DNA from: Treponema sp.
GTDB taxonomy: Bacteria > Spirochaetota > Spirochaetia > Treponematales > Breznakiellaceae
Direction: 5' to 3'
Length of the DNA: 5,502 nt
Assembly (NCBI GenBank): GCA_031284385.1
Contig: JAISZZ010000045.1
Span: 1 to 5,502 of the forward strand
Shown here: in pieces, positions 5,491 to 5,502 of the stretch
Layout of the letters: every line of letters begins with the position of its first letter
Position numbering within the stretch: the stretch's first letter is position 1
The notes under the pieces: model-generated
Database searches by the model: none
Seen by the model: only the letters and a program-made list of their open reading frames with translations
What the model was told of the DNA's origin: nothing
Translations under genes and position numbers: made by a program

Positions 5491-5502
5491 ATGGGTGATA
5501 CG
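5491..5502 (+). CDS. Start of a further gene, cut off by the window end
   Basis: GAGGAG (5479-5484) lies 6 nt before ATG5491, an ideal ribosome-binding site, so a gene almost certainly starts here. Only four codons are visible (Met-Gly-Asp-Thr). It lies 38 nt after trpA on the same strand and is probably in the trp operon. Chorismate synthase (AroC) proteins often begin with a similar short Met-Gly-x-Thr/Ser stretch and would fit the pathway, but four residues cannot establish this. Confidence 0.6.

Overview
The window looks like ordinary bacterial housekeeping DNA with unusually interesting gaps between the genes. It holds two biosynthetic gene pairs on the + strand, accD-accA and trpB-trpA. 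Between them lies one single gene on the - strand, a GHMP-family sugar kinase of the HddA (heptose-7-phosphate kinase) type. Separate AccD and AccA subunits, with a four-cysteine zinc motif in AccD, mark a bacterial multi-subunit acetyl-CoA carboxylase. The style of TrpA, including Glu at the usual catalytic Asp position, recalls Clostridia-like Bacillota. The HddA-like kinase points to heptose-containing surface glycans (LPS, capsule or S-layer). I cannot name the organism; an uncultured, moderately GC-rich bacterium is as far as the sequence goes.

Layout. Positions 1-375 hold no gene: a repeat element with inverted ends (1-123) containing two matching 15-bp palindromes, a short degenerate tandem repeat with a TATAAT (141-175), and two potential stem-loops (213-245 and 250-308) ahead of accD. 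accD (376-1224) and accA (1235-2152) are 10 nt apart and clearly one transcription unit. accA converges on the kinase gene (3243-2200, - strand) across a 47-bp G-rich gap.

The divergent region 3244-3495 is the densest regulatory stretch. It has a strong promoter that would give the kinase a leaderless mRNA, and against its -35 box five copies of a 9-mer spaced at 10/11 bp. It also has a second, shorter copy of the repeat element from the window start, and a candidate trpB promoter whose consensus -35 lies inside an inverted repeat. trpB (3496-4680) and trpA (4673-5452) overlap by 8 nt. A further gene starts at 5491 with a good ribosome-binding site, but only four codons are in the window.

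How the genes work together: AccA and AccD form the carboxyltransferase that makes malonyl-CoA for fatty acid synthesis. TrpA and TrpB form tryptophan synthase, which converts indole-3-glycerol phosphate and serine to tryptophan. The kinase is not functionally linked to either pair and has no heptose-pathway neighbours here. I see no mobile element, CRISPR array, tRNA or rRNA, and no evidence for a new multi-gene system. The observations most worth checking are the helically phased repeat with the leaderless promoter, the dispersed intergenic repeat, and the structured stretch upstream of accD.
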